A DNA stretch of 64,000 bases from Novosphingobium sp. (GCA_016719755.1 JADJYM010000015.1:124001-188000); one strand, 5' to 3'. Shown: positions 36,583 through 48,436, numbered from the stretch's first letter. Numbers and translations are program-made. Notes: generated by a model not told the origin, from the letters alone.

Positions 36583-39000
36583 ATGCATTCGTTCGTCCGC
36601 ATTTCGCTGCTCGCTTCGACAGCCCTTCTTTCCTATCCCGCCCTGGCGGCAGAGCCCGGCGATCAGGCGACCTCGGTCGGCACCGGGGCCGATGCTCCCG
36701 AAGATGAAATCCTGGTCACCGCGCGGCGCCGTCAGGAAACCTCGCAGGACGTTCCCCTGGCGATATCGGTGGTGGGCGGCGATCACATCGACAACACTGG
36801 CGCGTTCAATGTCGGCCGGCTGACCCAGCTTGCCCCGTCGTTGACCTTCTATTCCTCCAACCCGCGTAACAGTGCCGCCAACATCCGGGGCCTGGGTGCG
36901 CCGTTCGGCCTCACCAACGACGGGATAGAGCAGGGCGTGGGCATCTATGTCGATGATGTCTATTACTCGCGCGCCGCCTCTTCCACTTTCGACTTCCTCG
37001 ACGTGCAGCAGATCGAGGTGCTGCGCGGGCCGCAGGGCACGCTCTATGGCAAGAACACCACGGCGGGGGCGATCAACATCTCCACCCGCCAGCCCAGCTT
37101 CGATTTCGAAGCCCGCGCCGAAGTGTCGGTGGGCAGTCTGGGGTTCAAGCAGGCCAAGGCGGCGGTTTCCGGGCCGCTTTCGGACACGGTGGCGGCGCGC
37201 ATCGCGCTGTCCTCTACCAGCCGCCGGGGCACGATCTTCAACGTCACCAGTGGCAACTGGATCAACGAACAGGACAACCTGGGCCTGCGCGCGCAGCTGC
37301 TGTTCCAGCCGAGCAGCAATCTCGACATCAGCCTGGCGGGCGATTTCAACGCCCAGAACCCGGAATGCTGTGGCACAGTCTATGTCCGCACCGGATCGAC
37401 CCAGCGCCCGCTGAACCGGCAGTATGCCGCGCTCTCCGCCGCGCAGGGCTACGCCGTGGTCAGCACTGATCCGTTCCAGCGCCTGACCGACATCGACGCC
37501 AACCTCAATGCCGGCAACAAGACCGGCGGCGCCTCGCTGCGGGTGAAGTGGAAGCTGGGGGCGGGCGAACTGACCTCGGTCACCGCCTGGCGATTCTGGG
37601 ACTGGAAGCCCGAGAACGACCGCGATTTCACCGGCCTGCCGATCGTCACCCGGTCGCAGAACCCTTCGCAGCAGAACCAGTACACCCAGGAAATCCGCTA
37701 TGCGCAGTCGGGCGACAGGCTGGACTTCGTCGTCGGCGCGTTCGGCTATCACCAGCGCATCGACACCCAGGGGACGGAACAGCACGGCAAGGCATCGAGC
37801 CGGTGGAACATCAATCCGTCGAACCCACTGTCGCTTGATCCCACCGTGCTTGACGGGCTGACCGCCTACAACACCCAGTACCTGATCAACACCAGCCTGG
37901 CGGTGTTTGGCCAGGCCAGCTGGAAGCTGACCGACGCGCTGACCGTGCAGCCGGGCGTGCGGATCAACCATGACAGGAAGAAGGGGCTTTACGACCGCAC
38001 CGTGTTCGACGGCGCGGGCAAGCCGGTGCTGCTGAACCAGACCGGGGCCGTCAGGGCCGCCCAGCTGGCGATTTTCTCACCCCAGTCCTATGCGCCCGAA
38101 GGGTCGAAGTGGAACTTCAGCTATGACCTGACGCTCAGCTACAAGCTGGCGCGCGACGTGCTGGCCTATGCGACCTATGTCAAGAGCTTCAAGTCGTTCG
38201 GGATCAACCAGAACGGCGTACCCAACGATGCCAGCGGCACCCCGGCGCTGGGCGCGCAGACGATCCGTCCCGAATCGATCAACCACTACGAGGCCGGGAT
38301 CAAGGCGCAGTTCTGGGATCGCAAGGCCACACTCAACCTGTCGGTCTACCGCACCGACATCAAGGACTACCAGGCCCAGGTCACCAACGGCCAACTCGGC
38401 GTGCTGCGGGGTTATTTGGCCAGTGCGGAGAAGGTGCGCAGTCAGGGTTTCGAGGCTGATTTCTCACTGCGCCTCAGCGATCGGTTCAATGTCTATGTGA
38501 GCGCCGCCTACAATGATGCGAAGAACATCCGCTTTGTCGATGCGCCGTGCCCGCCGGAGCTTTCGGGCGGCGGCACCGGCGCGATGATCGGCGCCCCGGG
38601 CGCACCGGGAACCAACAGTCCGGCCAACTGCGACATTTCCGGCCAGCGCCTGCCGGGCGTGTCGAAATGGAGCTTCAGCTACGGCGCGGAATACAATGTG
38701 CCAGCCAGACTGCTGGGCAGCGACTGGCAGGTCTACCTGGGTTTCGACGGCAACTACCGCTCCAACTTTTCGTCCAACCCATCGCCTTCCGCCTATACCT
38801 GGGTCGATGGCTATTCGCTGAGCAACATACGCCTTGGCTATCGCAGCGATGCCGGGGTCGACGTCTACGGCTGGGTGCGCAACGCCTTTGACGTCAAGTA
38901 TTTCGATCAACTCAACGTGCCGGGCGGCAACACCGGCCTGATCACCGGCCAGCCCGGCGATCCGCGCACTTTCGGCGGGACGATCAAGGTGTCGCTCTGA
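36583..39000 (+). CDS. TonB-dependent outer-membrane receptor
   Basis: 805-residue beta-barrel importer powered by TonB. Signal peptide MHSFVRISLLASTALLSYP with cleavage after ALAA, TonB-box region DEILVTARRRQETSQDVPLA, plug domain (QLAPSLTFYSSNPRNS, IRGLGAP, VLRGPQGTLYGKNTTAGAIN), then the barrel and a C-terminal strand ending FGGTIKVSL. Start at 36583 has AAGGA 7 bases upstream; the longer frame to 36529 lacks a signal. Substrate unknown: similar receptors carry siderophores, sulfonates or glycans. The Rrf2-YezD context hints at sulfur or iron compounds. Confidence 0.93.
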   Translation: MHSFVRISLLASTALLSYPALAAEPGDQATSVGTGADAPEDEILVTARRRQETSQDVPLAISVVGGDHIDNTGAFNVGRLTQLAPSLTFYSSNPRNSAANIRGLGAPFGLTNDGIEQGVGIYVDDVYYSRAASSTFDFLDVQQIEVLRGPQGTLYGKNTTAGAINISTRQPSFDFEARAEVSVGSLGFKQAKAAVSGPLSDTVAARIALSSTSRRGTIFNVTSGNWINEQDNLGLRAQLLFQPSSNLDISLAGDFNAQNPECCGTVYVRTGSTQRPLNRQYAALSAAQGYAVVSTDPFQRLTDIDANLNAGNKTGGASLRVKWKLGAGELTSVTAWRFWDWKPENDRDFTGLPIVTRSQNPSQQNQYTQEIRYAQSGDRLDFVVGAFGYHQRIDTQGTEQHGKASSRWNINPSNPLSLDPTVLDGLTAYNTQYLINTSLAVFGQASWKLTDALTVQPGVRINHDRKKGLYDRTVFDGAGKPVLLNQTGAVRAAQLAIFSPQSYAPEGSKWNFSYDLTLSYKLARDVLAYATYVKSFKSFGINQNGVPNDASGTPALGAQTIRPESINHYEAGIKAQFWDRKATLNLSVYRTDIKDYQAQVTNGQLGVLRGYLASAEKVRSQGFEADFSLRLSDRFNVYVSAAYNDAKNIRFVDAPCPPELSGGGTGAMIGAPGAPGTNSPANCDISGQRLPGVSKWSFSYGAEYNVPARLLGSDWQVYLGFDGNYRSNFSSNPSPSAYTWVDGYSLSNIRLGYRSDAGVDVYGWVRNAFDVKYFDQLNVPGGNTGLITGQPGDPRTFGGTIKVSL

Positions 39001-39132
39001 GGTTGGCACCTGTTTCCACGGCATGGTGAAGGGCGGGGCATTCCAGAACCGCGTCGCCGAACGATTGCCGTTGAAACCCTGATTTTGCCATGGTGACGAG
39101 CGCGCGACGCTTCGCTAGAACAGTATGCGAAC

Positions 39133-40797
39133 ATGCTGACCGCGCTCGCCATCCGCAACATCGTCCTGATCGAGGCGCTTGACCTGGCCTTCGCGCCAGG
39201 GCTGGGCGTGCTGACGGGTGAGACGGGAGCGGGCAAGTCGATCCTGCTCGATGCGCTGGGGCTGGTGCTGGGCAACCGCGCCGACAGCGCGCTGGTCCGC
39301 GCTGGCGAGGATCAGGCCAGCGTCACCGCCAGCTTCGAATTTGCCGCGCTGCCCGCGCCGCTGGCCGCGATCCTTGCAGAGGCGGAGGTTGAGGTGGAAC
39401 GGGGCGAGCCGCTGATCGTGCGTCGCCGGCTCAAGGCCGATGGCGCATCGAAGGCTTTCGTCAATGATCAGCCGGTGGGCGTGGCGCTGCTGCGCGAACT
39501 GGCGCCGCACCTGGTCGAACTGCACGGCCAGCATGACGACCGGGGCCTGGTCAATCCGCGCGGCCACCGCCTGCTGCTGGACCGGTTCGCCCGCGCCGAT
39601 GTGGCGGGGGTAGAGGTTGCCTGGCAGGCCTGGCACGCCGCGCGCGGCGCGCTGGATGCCGCCCGCGCGGCGCTCGCTCGCGCCAGCGAGGACCGTGATC
39701 TGCTGCTGGCGCATCTGGCTGAACTGACCGCGCTCCAGCCCGAGGAGGGCGAGGAGGAGCAACTGGCAGAGGCCCGCGCCGCGATGCAGAAGGGCGAGCG
39801 GCTGGCGGACGACCTGTCGGCCCTGGCGCGGCTGTGGAGCGGATCGGATTCGGCGCTCGCCAGCTTGCGCGGCGCCGCGCGGCGGCTGGACCGGATCGCG
39901 GGCGAGCACCCCCTGCTGGCCGAGGCGCTCGCTGCGCTCGACCGGGCGGTGATCGAGGCCTCCGAGGCGGAGGACAAGCTGGCCCGCGCCGAGGAGGCGC
40001 TGTCTCATGATCCCGCCGCGCTCGACCGGATCGAGACGCGGCTGTTCGAACTGCGCGCGGCGGCGCGCAAGCACCAGTGTCAGGTCGATGACCTACCGCA
40101 GCGGATGCAGGCGATGCGTGCCAGCCTCGATGCGATCGATAGCGGCGAGGAAGGGCTGGCCGCACTGGAAGCGGCCGAACGCATGGCGGGCGAGGATTAC
40201 CGGAAACGCGCCGTCGCTCTGTCCGAATCGCGCTCCGCCGCCGCCGTGCGGCTCGACCAGGCGGTGGCGGGTGAACTCGCGCCGCTCAAGCTGGATGCCG
40301 CGCGGTTCCGCACTGCGATCACTCCGCTGCCCGAAGAACGCTGGGGGGCAAGCGGAATCGACTCGGTCGAATTCCTGATTTCAACCAACCCCGGCGCGGC
40401 CTTCGCGCCGCTCGCCAAGATTGCTTCCGGGGGCGAACTGTCGCGCTTCATCCTCGCGCTCAAGGTCGCGCTGGCGGAAGAGGGCGGGGCGGCGACGATT
40501 ATCTTCGACGAGATCGACCGGGGCGTGGGCGGCGCGGTCGCCTCGGCCATCGGCGAGCGGCTGGCGCGGCTGGCGGGGGGCGGGCAGCTGCTCGCCGTCA
40601 CCCACAGCCCGCAGGTCGCGGCGCGTGGCGGGCAGCACTATGTCATCGCCAAGTCGAGTGAAGGCACGGTCACGCGCACCTCGGTCCACCTGCTCGATGC
40701 GGCGGGTCGGCAGGAGGAGATCGCCCGGATGCTGTCCGGGGCGGAAATCACGTCAGAGGCCCGCGCGCAGGCCGACCGGCTGCTGAAGCAGGCGTGA
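39133..40797 (+). CDS. recN: DNA repair protein RecN
   Basis: SMC-like ATPase for double-strand-break repair. 554 residues. N-terminal Walker A GETGAGKSILLDAL, LVELHGQHDD, central Ala/Glu-rich coiled coil (about residues 155-360), ABC signature KIASGGELSRFILALK, and Walker B TIIFDEIDRGVGG. Starts shortly after the TonB receptor but with 132 bases between, so probably its own promoter. Followed on the same strand by two secreted-protein genes and ligA. Confidence 0.97.
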   Translation: MLTALAIRNIVLIEALDLAFAPGLGVLTGETGAGKSILLDALGLVLGNRADSALVRAGEDQASVTASFEFAALPAPLAAILAEAEVEVERGEPLIVRRRLKADGASKAFVNDQPVGVALLRELAPHLVELHGQHDDRGLVNPRGHRLLLDRFARADVAGVEVAWQAWHAARGALDAARAALARASEDRDLLLAHLAELTALQPEEGEEEQLAEARAAMQKGERLADDLSALARLWSGSDSALASLRGAARRLDRIAGEHPLLAEALAALDRAVIEASEAEDKLARAEEALSHDPAALDRIETRLFELRAAARKHQCQVDDLPQRMQAMRASLDAIDSGEEGLAALEAAERMAGEDYRKRAVALSESRSAAAVRLDQAVAGELAPLKLDAARFRTAITPLPEERWGASGIDSVEFLISTNPGAAFAPLAKIASGGELSRFILALKVALAEEGGAATIIFDEIDRGVGGAVASAIGERLARLAGGGQLLAVTHSPQVAARGGQHYVIAKSSEGTVTRTSVHLLDAAGRQEEIARMLSGAEITSEARAQADRLLKQA

Positions 40798-40869
40798 AAG
40801 CGCCCGGCTTGCGCCCGGATTACAATATGCTAGCCACCGGGATCGTTCCGGAGGGGAAAGGGTCCCGCG

Positions 40870-41504
40870 ATGATTGCTTTGCGTTCGATGTTCCGCGCCG
40901 CGCTGGCGCTGTTGCTGGCGGCGGCGCTGCCATCAGCTGCCCATGCGGTGAAGTTCTATGTCGATAACGAACTCGGCACAGTGAAGCCGGAAGAGAAGGT
41001 CACGCCCGCCACTCCGGTGCCGGTGCAGGTCCTGTTCGAATTCCAGCGCGACGCCGCGCCCAACCCCAAGGCGACCAAGGTGGTCAAGCCCTGGGCGCTG
41101 GAGGCGATTCGGGGCACGAACAATTTCAGCGAAGTGGTGGAAACCCCTGCGGCCAACGGCGCGGTGCTGAGCATCAAGTTCAACAACGTCGTGAAGCGAG
41201 AGGAACTCGACAAGGCCAAGAAGGACGCCTTTCGCGCTGGCCTGGGCTTTGGTCTGTTCGGCGGTGCGGTGGCTACCGACTATTACGAAGTGACGCTGGA
41301 ATACGTGCCGACCACCGGCGCAGCGCCGATCCGCACCGTGGTAAGCCACCGGCTCTACACCACGTTCGGAAAGCAGAAGAAGGACGCGCCGCCAATCCCC
41401 GGGACGGAGTTCAAGAAGGGCGATGATGCGGTCAAGACGCTCGTTGTTCAGGCGCTTGAGCGGGGCGTGAACAACATCATGGCCGATCCGGCCTTTCCGA
41501 AGTG

Positions 41505-41505
<1 letters not shown>
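40870..41505 (+). CDS. Exported protein of unknown function
   Basis: 211 residues with a signal peptide (FRAALALLLAAALPSAAHA). The mature domain starts VKFYVDNELGTVKPEEK and contains PVPVQVLFEFQRDA and a short Gly-rich hydrophobic stretch FRAGLGFGLFGGAVATDYYE, which could be a membrane-associating loop. Not recognised. Its stop codon overlaps the start of the next gene, a lipoprotein, so the two may form a secreted pair. Confidence 0.78.
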
Positions 41506-44167
<2,662 letters not shown>

Positions 44168-44295
44168 GGTCATCCAGGAAATTACGCCTATTCAATCGGT
44201 TAATAATCCTCAACCACATTCATGAGGCTGGCATTCACCAGGGCGCGATAATCCATGGCAACCAAACAGAGGCCCTTCGGGGCAAGGAGCCAGCG

Positions 44296-44469
44296 ATGAA
44301 CACCCTGCGTACCCTGCTTGCCGACGAAACCGGCACCGGCGCTGTCGAGCTTGGCCTGGTGCTGTGCCTGATCACCATGAGCATGTTCGGCGCTGTGATC
44401 GGCCTGGGCGAGGGCGTGATGGAAAGCTTCAACAGCACCGCTGCCAAGGTCGCCGCCGCCACACCGTGA
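44296..44469 (+). CDS. Flp-family type IVb pilin
   Basis: 57 residues, short enough to be missed by ORF cut-offs. Sequence begins MNTLRTLLADETGTGAVELG and continues with a hydrophobic helix LVLCLITMSMFGAVIGLG. The prepilin site is consistent with cleavage after Gly13, leaving Glu at mature position 5, the Flp hallmark; the usual following Tyr is Leu. AAGGAG (44284-44289) lies 6 bases before the ATG. No Tad assembly gene is in the window, so it is an orphan. The 128 bases before it are comparatively AT-rich and probably hold its promoter. Confidence 0.82.
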   Translation: MNTLRTLLADETGTGAVELGLVLCLITMSMFGAVIGLGEGVMESFNSTAAKVAAATP

Positions 44470-44511
44470 TCGCGATTGCGGCAAGGCGGCGATGCGGTCC
44501 ATAGCGGGCGC

Positions 44512-45006
44512 ATGCCGATTCTTGCCGAACTCCACCCGCTGGGCCTGCGCATCGCCGAAGCTCTCAAGGTGCGTGAACAAAAGATCGCCGTGGCCGACGG
44601 CGCGACTGGCGGGCTGCTCTCTGCAACGCTGCTGACGGTCCCGGGCGCGCTGTCGTTCTATGTTGGGGGCGGGATCGTCTATTCGCTGAAAGCGCGCGAT
44701 GTGCTGTTCGACCTGCCGCGCGATGCCTATCGAGGCATGCGCTCGGCGACCGAGGAATACGCCCTGCTTCAGGCCCGGGCGATCCGTGACCGGTTCGGCG
44801 CGGACTGGGGCCTGGCCGAAACGGGATCGGCGGGCGGCAGCGCGCATCCGATGGGGGTCGCCTCGGGCATCAGCTGCTGCGCAGTGGTTGGCCCGGGCGT
44901 TGAGTTGGTCCGCGTGACCGAGACATCAAGCGACGAGCGCATGGCCAACATGGACCTGTTCACCAAGGCGGCGCTGGGGCTTTTGGTGGAAGCGCTCGAA
45001 GGCTGA
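44512..45006 (+). CDS. CinA-like (PncC-type) protein lacking the catalytic serine
   Basis: 164 residues matching the C-terminal amidase domain of CinA/PncC, which deamidates nicotinamide mononucleotide. Matches include the AVADGATGGLLSATLLTVPG segment, GGGIVYSLKARDVLFDLP, LAETGSAGG and ISCCAVVGPG. In active enzymes the motif is normally AES-x-TGG with a nucleophilic Ser; here the position reads D-G-A-T-G-G, so Ser is Gly. Activity may be lost or changed. Family assignment is confident; the functional inference depends on my alignment. Start at 44512; the longer frame from 44476 overlaps the pilin region. Confidence 0.8.
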   Translation: MPILAELHPLGLRIAEALKVREQKIAVADGATGGLLSATLLTVPGALSFYVGGGIVYSLKARDVLFDLPRDAYRGMRSATEEYALLQARAIRDRFGADWGLAETGSAGGSAHPMGVASGISCCAVVGPGVELVRVTETSSDERMANMDLFTKAALGLLVEALEG

Positions 45007-45013
45007 CCAGCCG

Positions 45014-45025
45014 CTCGCAATGACG
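45014..45025. repeat. Half-copy of the CTCGCAATGACG repeat
   Basis: A 12-base match identical to the right arm of the inverted repeat at 60849-60900, found just after the CinA-like gene. The left arm is not visible here, so this is probably a decayed or partial copy. Confidence 0.5.
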
Positions 45026-45042
45026 AGCTTGAGCCGTAGGGG

Positions 45043-45924
45043 TCAGGAGTGTTCCTGCGCCTGCGCGATTGGCGCGCCGGTGCGGCGCATCGCCACGATC
45101 AGCACTCCGGTCAGCGCGATGGCCGAGCCCACCACCATCCGCATGTCGAGCGAATCGCCCGTGATCAGCACCCCAAGGCCGATGGTCGCCAGCGGGGTGA
45201 TCAGGGTCAGCGGGGCCAGCAGGTTCGCCTCGTAGCGGGCGATCAGGCCGTAATAGGCGGTGTGGGCCACCACCGAGACGATCAGCGCGGAATAGAGCAG
45301 GGCGGCCAGCATCGGCCAGCCGGCCTCCACCGCGATGGCAATTGCATCCTGCTCCATCAGCGCGGACAGCGGTAGCAGCACGGCCAGGCTGGTAAGCCCG
45401 ATCCAAGCCTGGAAATTAAGCGGCGCGACATTGTCCATCTGCTTCATCAGCACTGCGCCGAGCGATCCCGAAAAAGCCGCGCCCAGCACCAGCAGCAGGC
45501 CGGTTGAGATCGCCATGCCGGGGTGCCAGACCACCACAAGCACGCCCGCGAGAGTCATCGCGATCCCCAGCGCGCGGCGCCAGTGGATCCGTTCGCCCAG
45601 GATCAGGATCGACAGCAGCGTGGTGATTGGCACGCCCGCCTGGATCACGACCGCTGCGGCCGAGGGGGTAACCGTCTTGAGGCCGATGAACAGCAGCGCG
45701 AAATTGCCGCCGCCCATCAGCAGGCCGACCAGCACGATCCGCCACACCGGGCGCGGCACGGGGCGCAGCCAGGGCAGGGTGACCGCCAGCACCAGGGCAA
45801 AGCGCGCGGCGGCAAAGGCCAGCGGCGGCACGCCCCACATGCCGACCACCAGCTTGCTCACCACGTTGTTGAGCGCCCAGATCAGGCAGATTGCCACCAG
45901 CAGCAGGAAATCGCGCAGACTCAT
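45043..45924 (-). CDS. EamA/DMT-family transporter
   Basis: 293-residue ten-helix membrane protein of the drug/metabolite transporter superfamily with two EamA repeats (ICLIWALNNVVSKLVVG at the N-terminus; LGAAFSGSLGAVLMKQM in the second). Probably exports an amino acid or small metabolite; substrate unknown. Starts 7 bases after the prmA stop, making it the last gene of the SDR/beta-lactamase/prmA operon. Confidence 0.88.
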   Translation of the reverse strand: MSLRDFLLLVAICLIWALNNVVSKLVVGMWGVPPLAFAAARFALVLAVTLPWLRPVPRPVWRIVLVGLLMGGGNFALLFIGLKTVTPSAAAVVIQAGVPITTLLSILILGERIHWRRALGIAMTLAGVLVVVWHPGMAISTGLLLVLGAAFSGSLGAVLMKQMDNVAPLNFQAWIGLTSLAVLLPLSALMEQDAIAIAVEAGWPMLAALLYSALIVSVVAHTAYYGLIARYEANLLAPLTLITPLATIGLGVLITGDSLDMRMVVGSAIALTGVLIVAMRRTGAPIAQAQEHS

Positions 45925-45931
45925 GCGCCGC

Positions 45932-46837
45932 TCACCATTCCTGCCGCTTGCGCAGCCACAGGATTGACCAGTCCCCGTTGACCAGCCGCGCTGCGAGCCT
46001 GAGTCCTGCGCGGCGGCAGGCGGCGCGGACCTGCGGCTCCTGCGTTTCGAGCAGGCCAGCCAGCAGCAGGTGCCCGCCCGGGATCAGGCTGCGTGCGAAG
46101 TCTGGCGTGAGTCCGATCAGCGGCCCGGCGAGGATATTGGCGAGTATCAGGTCGTATGGCCCGCGCGCCTGCAGCAGCGGGTGGTCCATCCCGTCGGCCA
46201 CCAGCATGGTCAGTTCGCCGCCGCGCGCACCCATCGCCACGCCGTTGCTGCGGGCGTTGTCCTCGACCACATCCAGGCAGACCGCGTCGATGTCGCTCGC
46301 CGTGGCCAGCGCGCGCGGCCACAGGTGCAGCGCGGCAAAGGCCAGCAGGCCGGTGCCGGTGCCGATATCCGCCACGTTGCGGGCCACCACGCCGCGCGCT
46401 TTCATTGCCGAAAGCATGGTCAGGCACCCTGCGGTGGTGGCGTGCTGGCCGGTGCCGAAGGCCTGGCTGGCGGGAATGCAGAAATCACGCACCCCGGCCT
46501 CGTCGAGCTGAGAATGTTCCGGTGTGTGGACGTGGAAGCGGCCCGCACGGATCGGCTCAAGACCCTGCTGGCTGTGGGTCAGCCAGTCGGTATCAGGCAG
46601 CTTTTCTTCCGTGAAGGACGGCGGTGCGTCGGCAAAAAGCGCGGCCAGCGCAGCCTTGTCCGCTTTCCTTGGCTTGCGTGGTAGCCAGGCTTCGAGTTGC
46701 CAGTCATCGGGCCGGTCCTCGGCGATTTCGCTGCCGGAAATGACGATATCGGCGTCCCAGTCGATCGCATCCTCGTGCGCCAGCAAGGCGCCCTCGATCA
46801 CGCCGCGCGGGGCAAGGGCGGTGAGTTTCCAGCTCAT
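45932..46837 (-). CDS. prmA: Ribosomal protein L11 methyltransferase
   Basis: SAM-dependent trimethylation of L11. 301 residues. N-terminal substrate domain with ADIVISGSEIAEDRPDDWQ, conserved linker FCIPASQAFGTGQHATTAG, SAM motif VADIGTGTGLLAFAAL, and LILANILAGPLIGL (the N-x-L-A catalytic region). Start at 46837 overlaps the beta-lactamase gene stop by 4 bases; the longer in-frame extension to 46906 would sit inside that gene. Confidence 0.95.
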   Translation of the reverse strand: MSWKLTALAPRGVIEGALLAHEDAIDWDADIVISGSEIAEDRPDDWQLEAWLPRKPRKADKAALAALFADAPPSFTEEKLPDTDWLTHSQQGLEPIRAGRFHVHTPEHSQLDEAGVRDFCIPASQAFGTGQHATTAGCLTMLSAMKARGVVARNVADIGTGTGLLAFAALHLWPRALATASDIDAVCLDVVEDNARSNGVAMGARGGELTMLVADGMDHPLLQARGPYDLILANILAGPLIGLTPDFARSLIPGGHLLLAGLLETQEPQVRAACRRAGLRLAARLVNGDWSILWLRKRQEW

Positions 46838-47730
46838 CGTGGCTGCTTTTCCTTGATCAGCCGCAGCATGAGGTTGGCGCGAACCGTGCGGGCGTGAGCC
46901 TCGCACGGGCGGCTGCCGACCGAGGCCAAGCCACCGCCTTGCAGCAGGGCCCGCATCGAACTGGCCGACGGATGGGGGGCGATCAGGATATCGCAGCCGA
47001 TTGCTTCGATCCGGTCGGCGGAACGCTGGAACGCTGCCAGATAGGCGGGGTGGTCGCTGAAGCGGTAATCGTCGCGGCTGACCGGCGAGAGACTGTCGGC
47101 ATAGACGATGGTCTTGCAGTCCGCGCCTTCACAGCTCTGCCAGCGCCAGCTTGTCGCGCCGGGAGTATGGCCAGGGGTGAAAACCGGGGTGAGGGCGAGC
47201 GGACCCACCCGCACGGCTTGCCCATTGCGCAGCAGGCTGACCTTCGCCACGGGGCGCATCGGCTTGTGCATTCCGGCCTGCGGATCTTCGGCGCTGTCCT
47301 TGCCGGTGCGAAGTACGCTGGCGGCGACGGGGCTGGCCAGCACTTTCGCGCCTGTAGCCTGCTGGAGCCTTGCCATGCCGCCCACGTGATCGAAATGCTC
47401 ATGGCTGGAGAGCAGCACCTTGATGTCGCGCGGTTTGAAGCCTGCTCGCGCAACGTTCGCCAGCACCGCTTCGGCGCCCGCATCGGTCCCGGAATCAATC
47501 AGCACGTGACCTCTGGGGCCGGTGACGAGCAGCGCAGAGATTCCGCAAGTACCGACGTACCAGGTGTTGCCGTATACCTTGAAGGGCGGTCCGGACTTGT
47601 CCCATTCGTCCCAATCCTTGCACTCGCTCACCCAGGGGTGGAGCGGCGCGGAGCGGGGCGGGGCAATGGATGCCGTTTGTGCCCCCGCCAGCGGAAGCAA
47701 CGTGGCAAGGGCGAGGAGCTTAACGGACAT
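46834..47730 (-). CDS. Subclass B3 metallo-beta-lactamase
   Basis: 298-residue zinc hydrolase with a signal peptide (VKLLALATLLPLAGA), so periplasmic. Matches the B3 layout: PFKVYGNTWYVGTCGISALL, zinc motif HEHFDH (His110, His112, Asp114, His115), GHTPGATSW and distal His in APHPS. HxHxDH is also found in other MBL-fold enzymes, but the GNTWYVGTCG and GHTPG motifs favour B3. Start at 47730; its first codons overlap the SDR gene by 11 bases. Location between SDR and prmA points to an intrinsic chromosomal gene. Spectrum and expression unknown. Confidence 0.85.
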   Translation of the reverse strand: MSVKLLALATLLPLAGAQTASIAPPRSAPLHPWVSECKDWDEWDKSGPPFKVYGNTWYVGTCGISALLVTGPRGHVLIDSGTDAGAEAVLANVARAGFKPRDIKVLLSSHEHFDHVGGMARLQQATGAKVLASPVAASVLRTGKDSAEDPQAGMHKPMRPVAKVSLLRNGQAVRVGPLALTPVFTPGHTPGATSWRWQSCEGADCKTIVYADSLSPVSRDDYRFSDHPAYLAAFQRSADRIEAIGCDILIAPHPSASSMRALLQGGGLASVGSRPCEAHARTVRANLMLRLIKEKQPR

Positions 47731-48436
47731 AGCTTGCCCCATTGGCATCCAGCACGGCGCCGGTCATGCTTTCGGGCGCATCGAGCGCGCAAAATTCCGC
47801 CATGCGGGCGATTTCCTCCGGCGCGGCAACCCGGCCTAGCGGAATGTCGGCCAGAAGCCCCGGCCCGCCCCGGCTGGCGAGGTAATCCCCCGCCATCGCC
47901 GTGTCGGTGAAGCCCGGGCAGATTGCATAGCTCATGATGCCTTTGGCCGCGTACTGGCGGGCGATGGTCTTGTGCATGGCAATCATCCCGCCCTTGGCGG
48001 CGGCATAATGCCAGTGATCGGCCGAATCGCCGCGATAGGCGGCGCGGCTGGCCACGTGGACAATCCGCCCGCGGCTTCCCCGTTCCAGCCAGTGGCGCAC
48101 GGCAAAGCGTGACAGTTCGGCCGCAGCGGTCAGGTTGATTCGCAGCGTGTCTTCCCAGTTGTCGAGCCAGGCAATGTCCGACAGGGCGATGGGATTGGCT
48201 TGGAACAGCCCGGCATTGTTGACCAGAAGGTCGATTCGCCCGCCGCCGCGCCGCAGTGCTTCTTCCCACAGTTTCGCGGGCGAAGTGGGGTCGGCCAGAT
48301 TGGCGGCAATGGTATCGGCGTCGACCGCGCGGGTGGCGTGGCCGATAACCATGACGCCGCGCGCGCGCAGCGCGGCGGCAGTGGCGGCACCGATCCCGCG
48401 CGAGGATCCGGTGACAAGAGCAACAGGCTGGGTCAT
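47720..48436 (-). CDS. Short-chain dehydrogenase/reductase
   Basis: 238-residue SDR oxidoreductase. Cofactor loop TGSSRGIGAATA (residues 9-20), NNAG (73-76), catalytic Ser130, Tyr144 and Lys148, and C-terminal MTGAVLDANGASYV. Resembles 3-oxoacyl reductases, but the substrate is unknown. Start at 48436 is the first ATG before the cofactor motif; the 97-codon extension to 48727 overlaps the sdhC region and is rejected. First gene of the four-gene operon; divergent from sdhC. Confidence 0.88.
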   Translation of the reverse strand: MTQPVALVTGSSRGIGAATAAALRARGVMVIGHATRAVDADTIAANLADPTSPAKLWEEALRRGGGRIDLLVNNAGLFQANPIALSDIAWLDNWEDTLRINLTAAAELSRFAVRHWLERGSRGRIVHVASRAAYRGDSADHWHYAAAKGGMIAMHKTIARQYAAKGIMSYAICPGFTDTAMAGDYLASRGGPGLLADIPLGRVAAPEEIARMAEFCALDAPESMTGAVLDANGASYVR

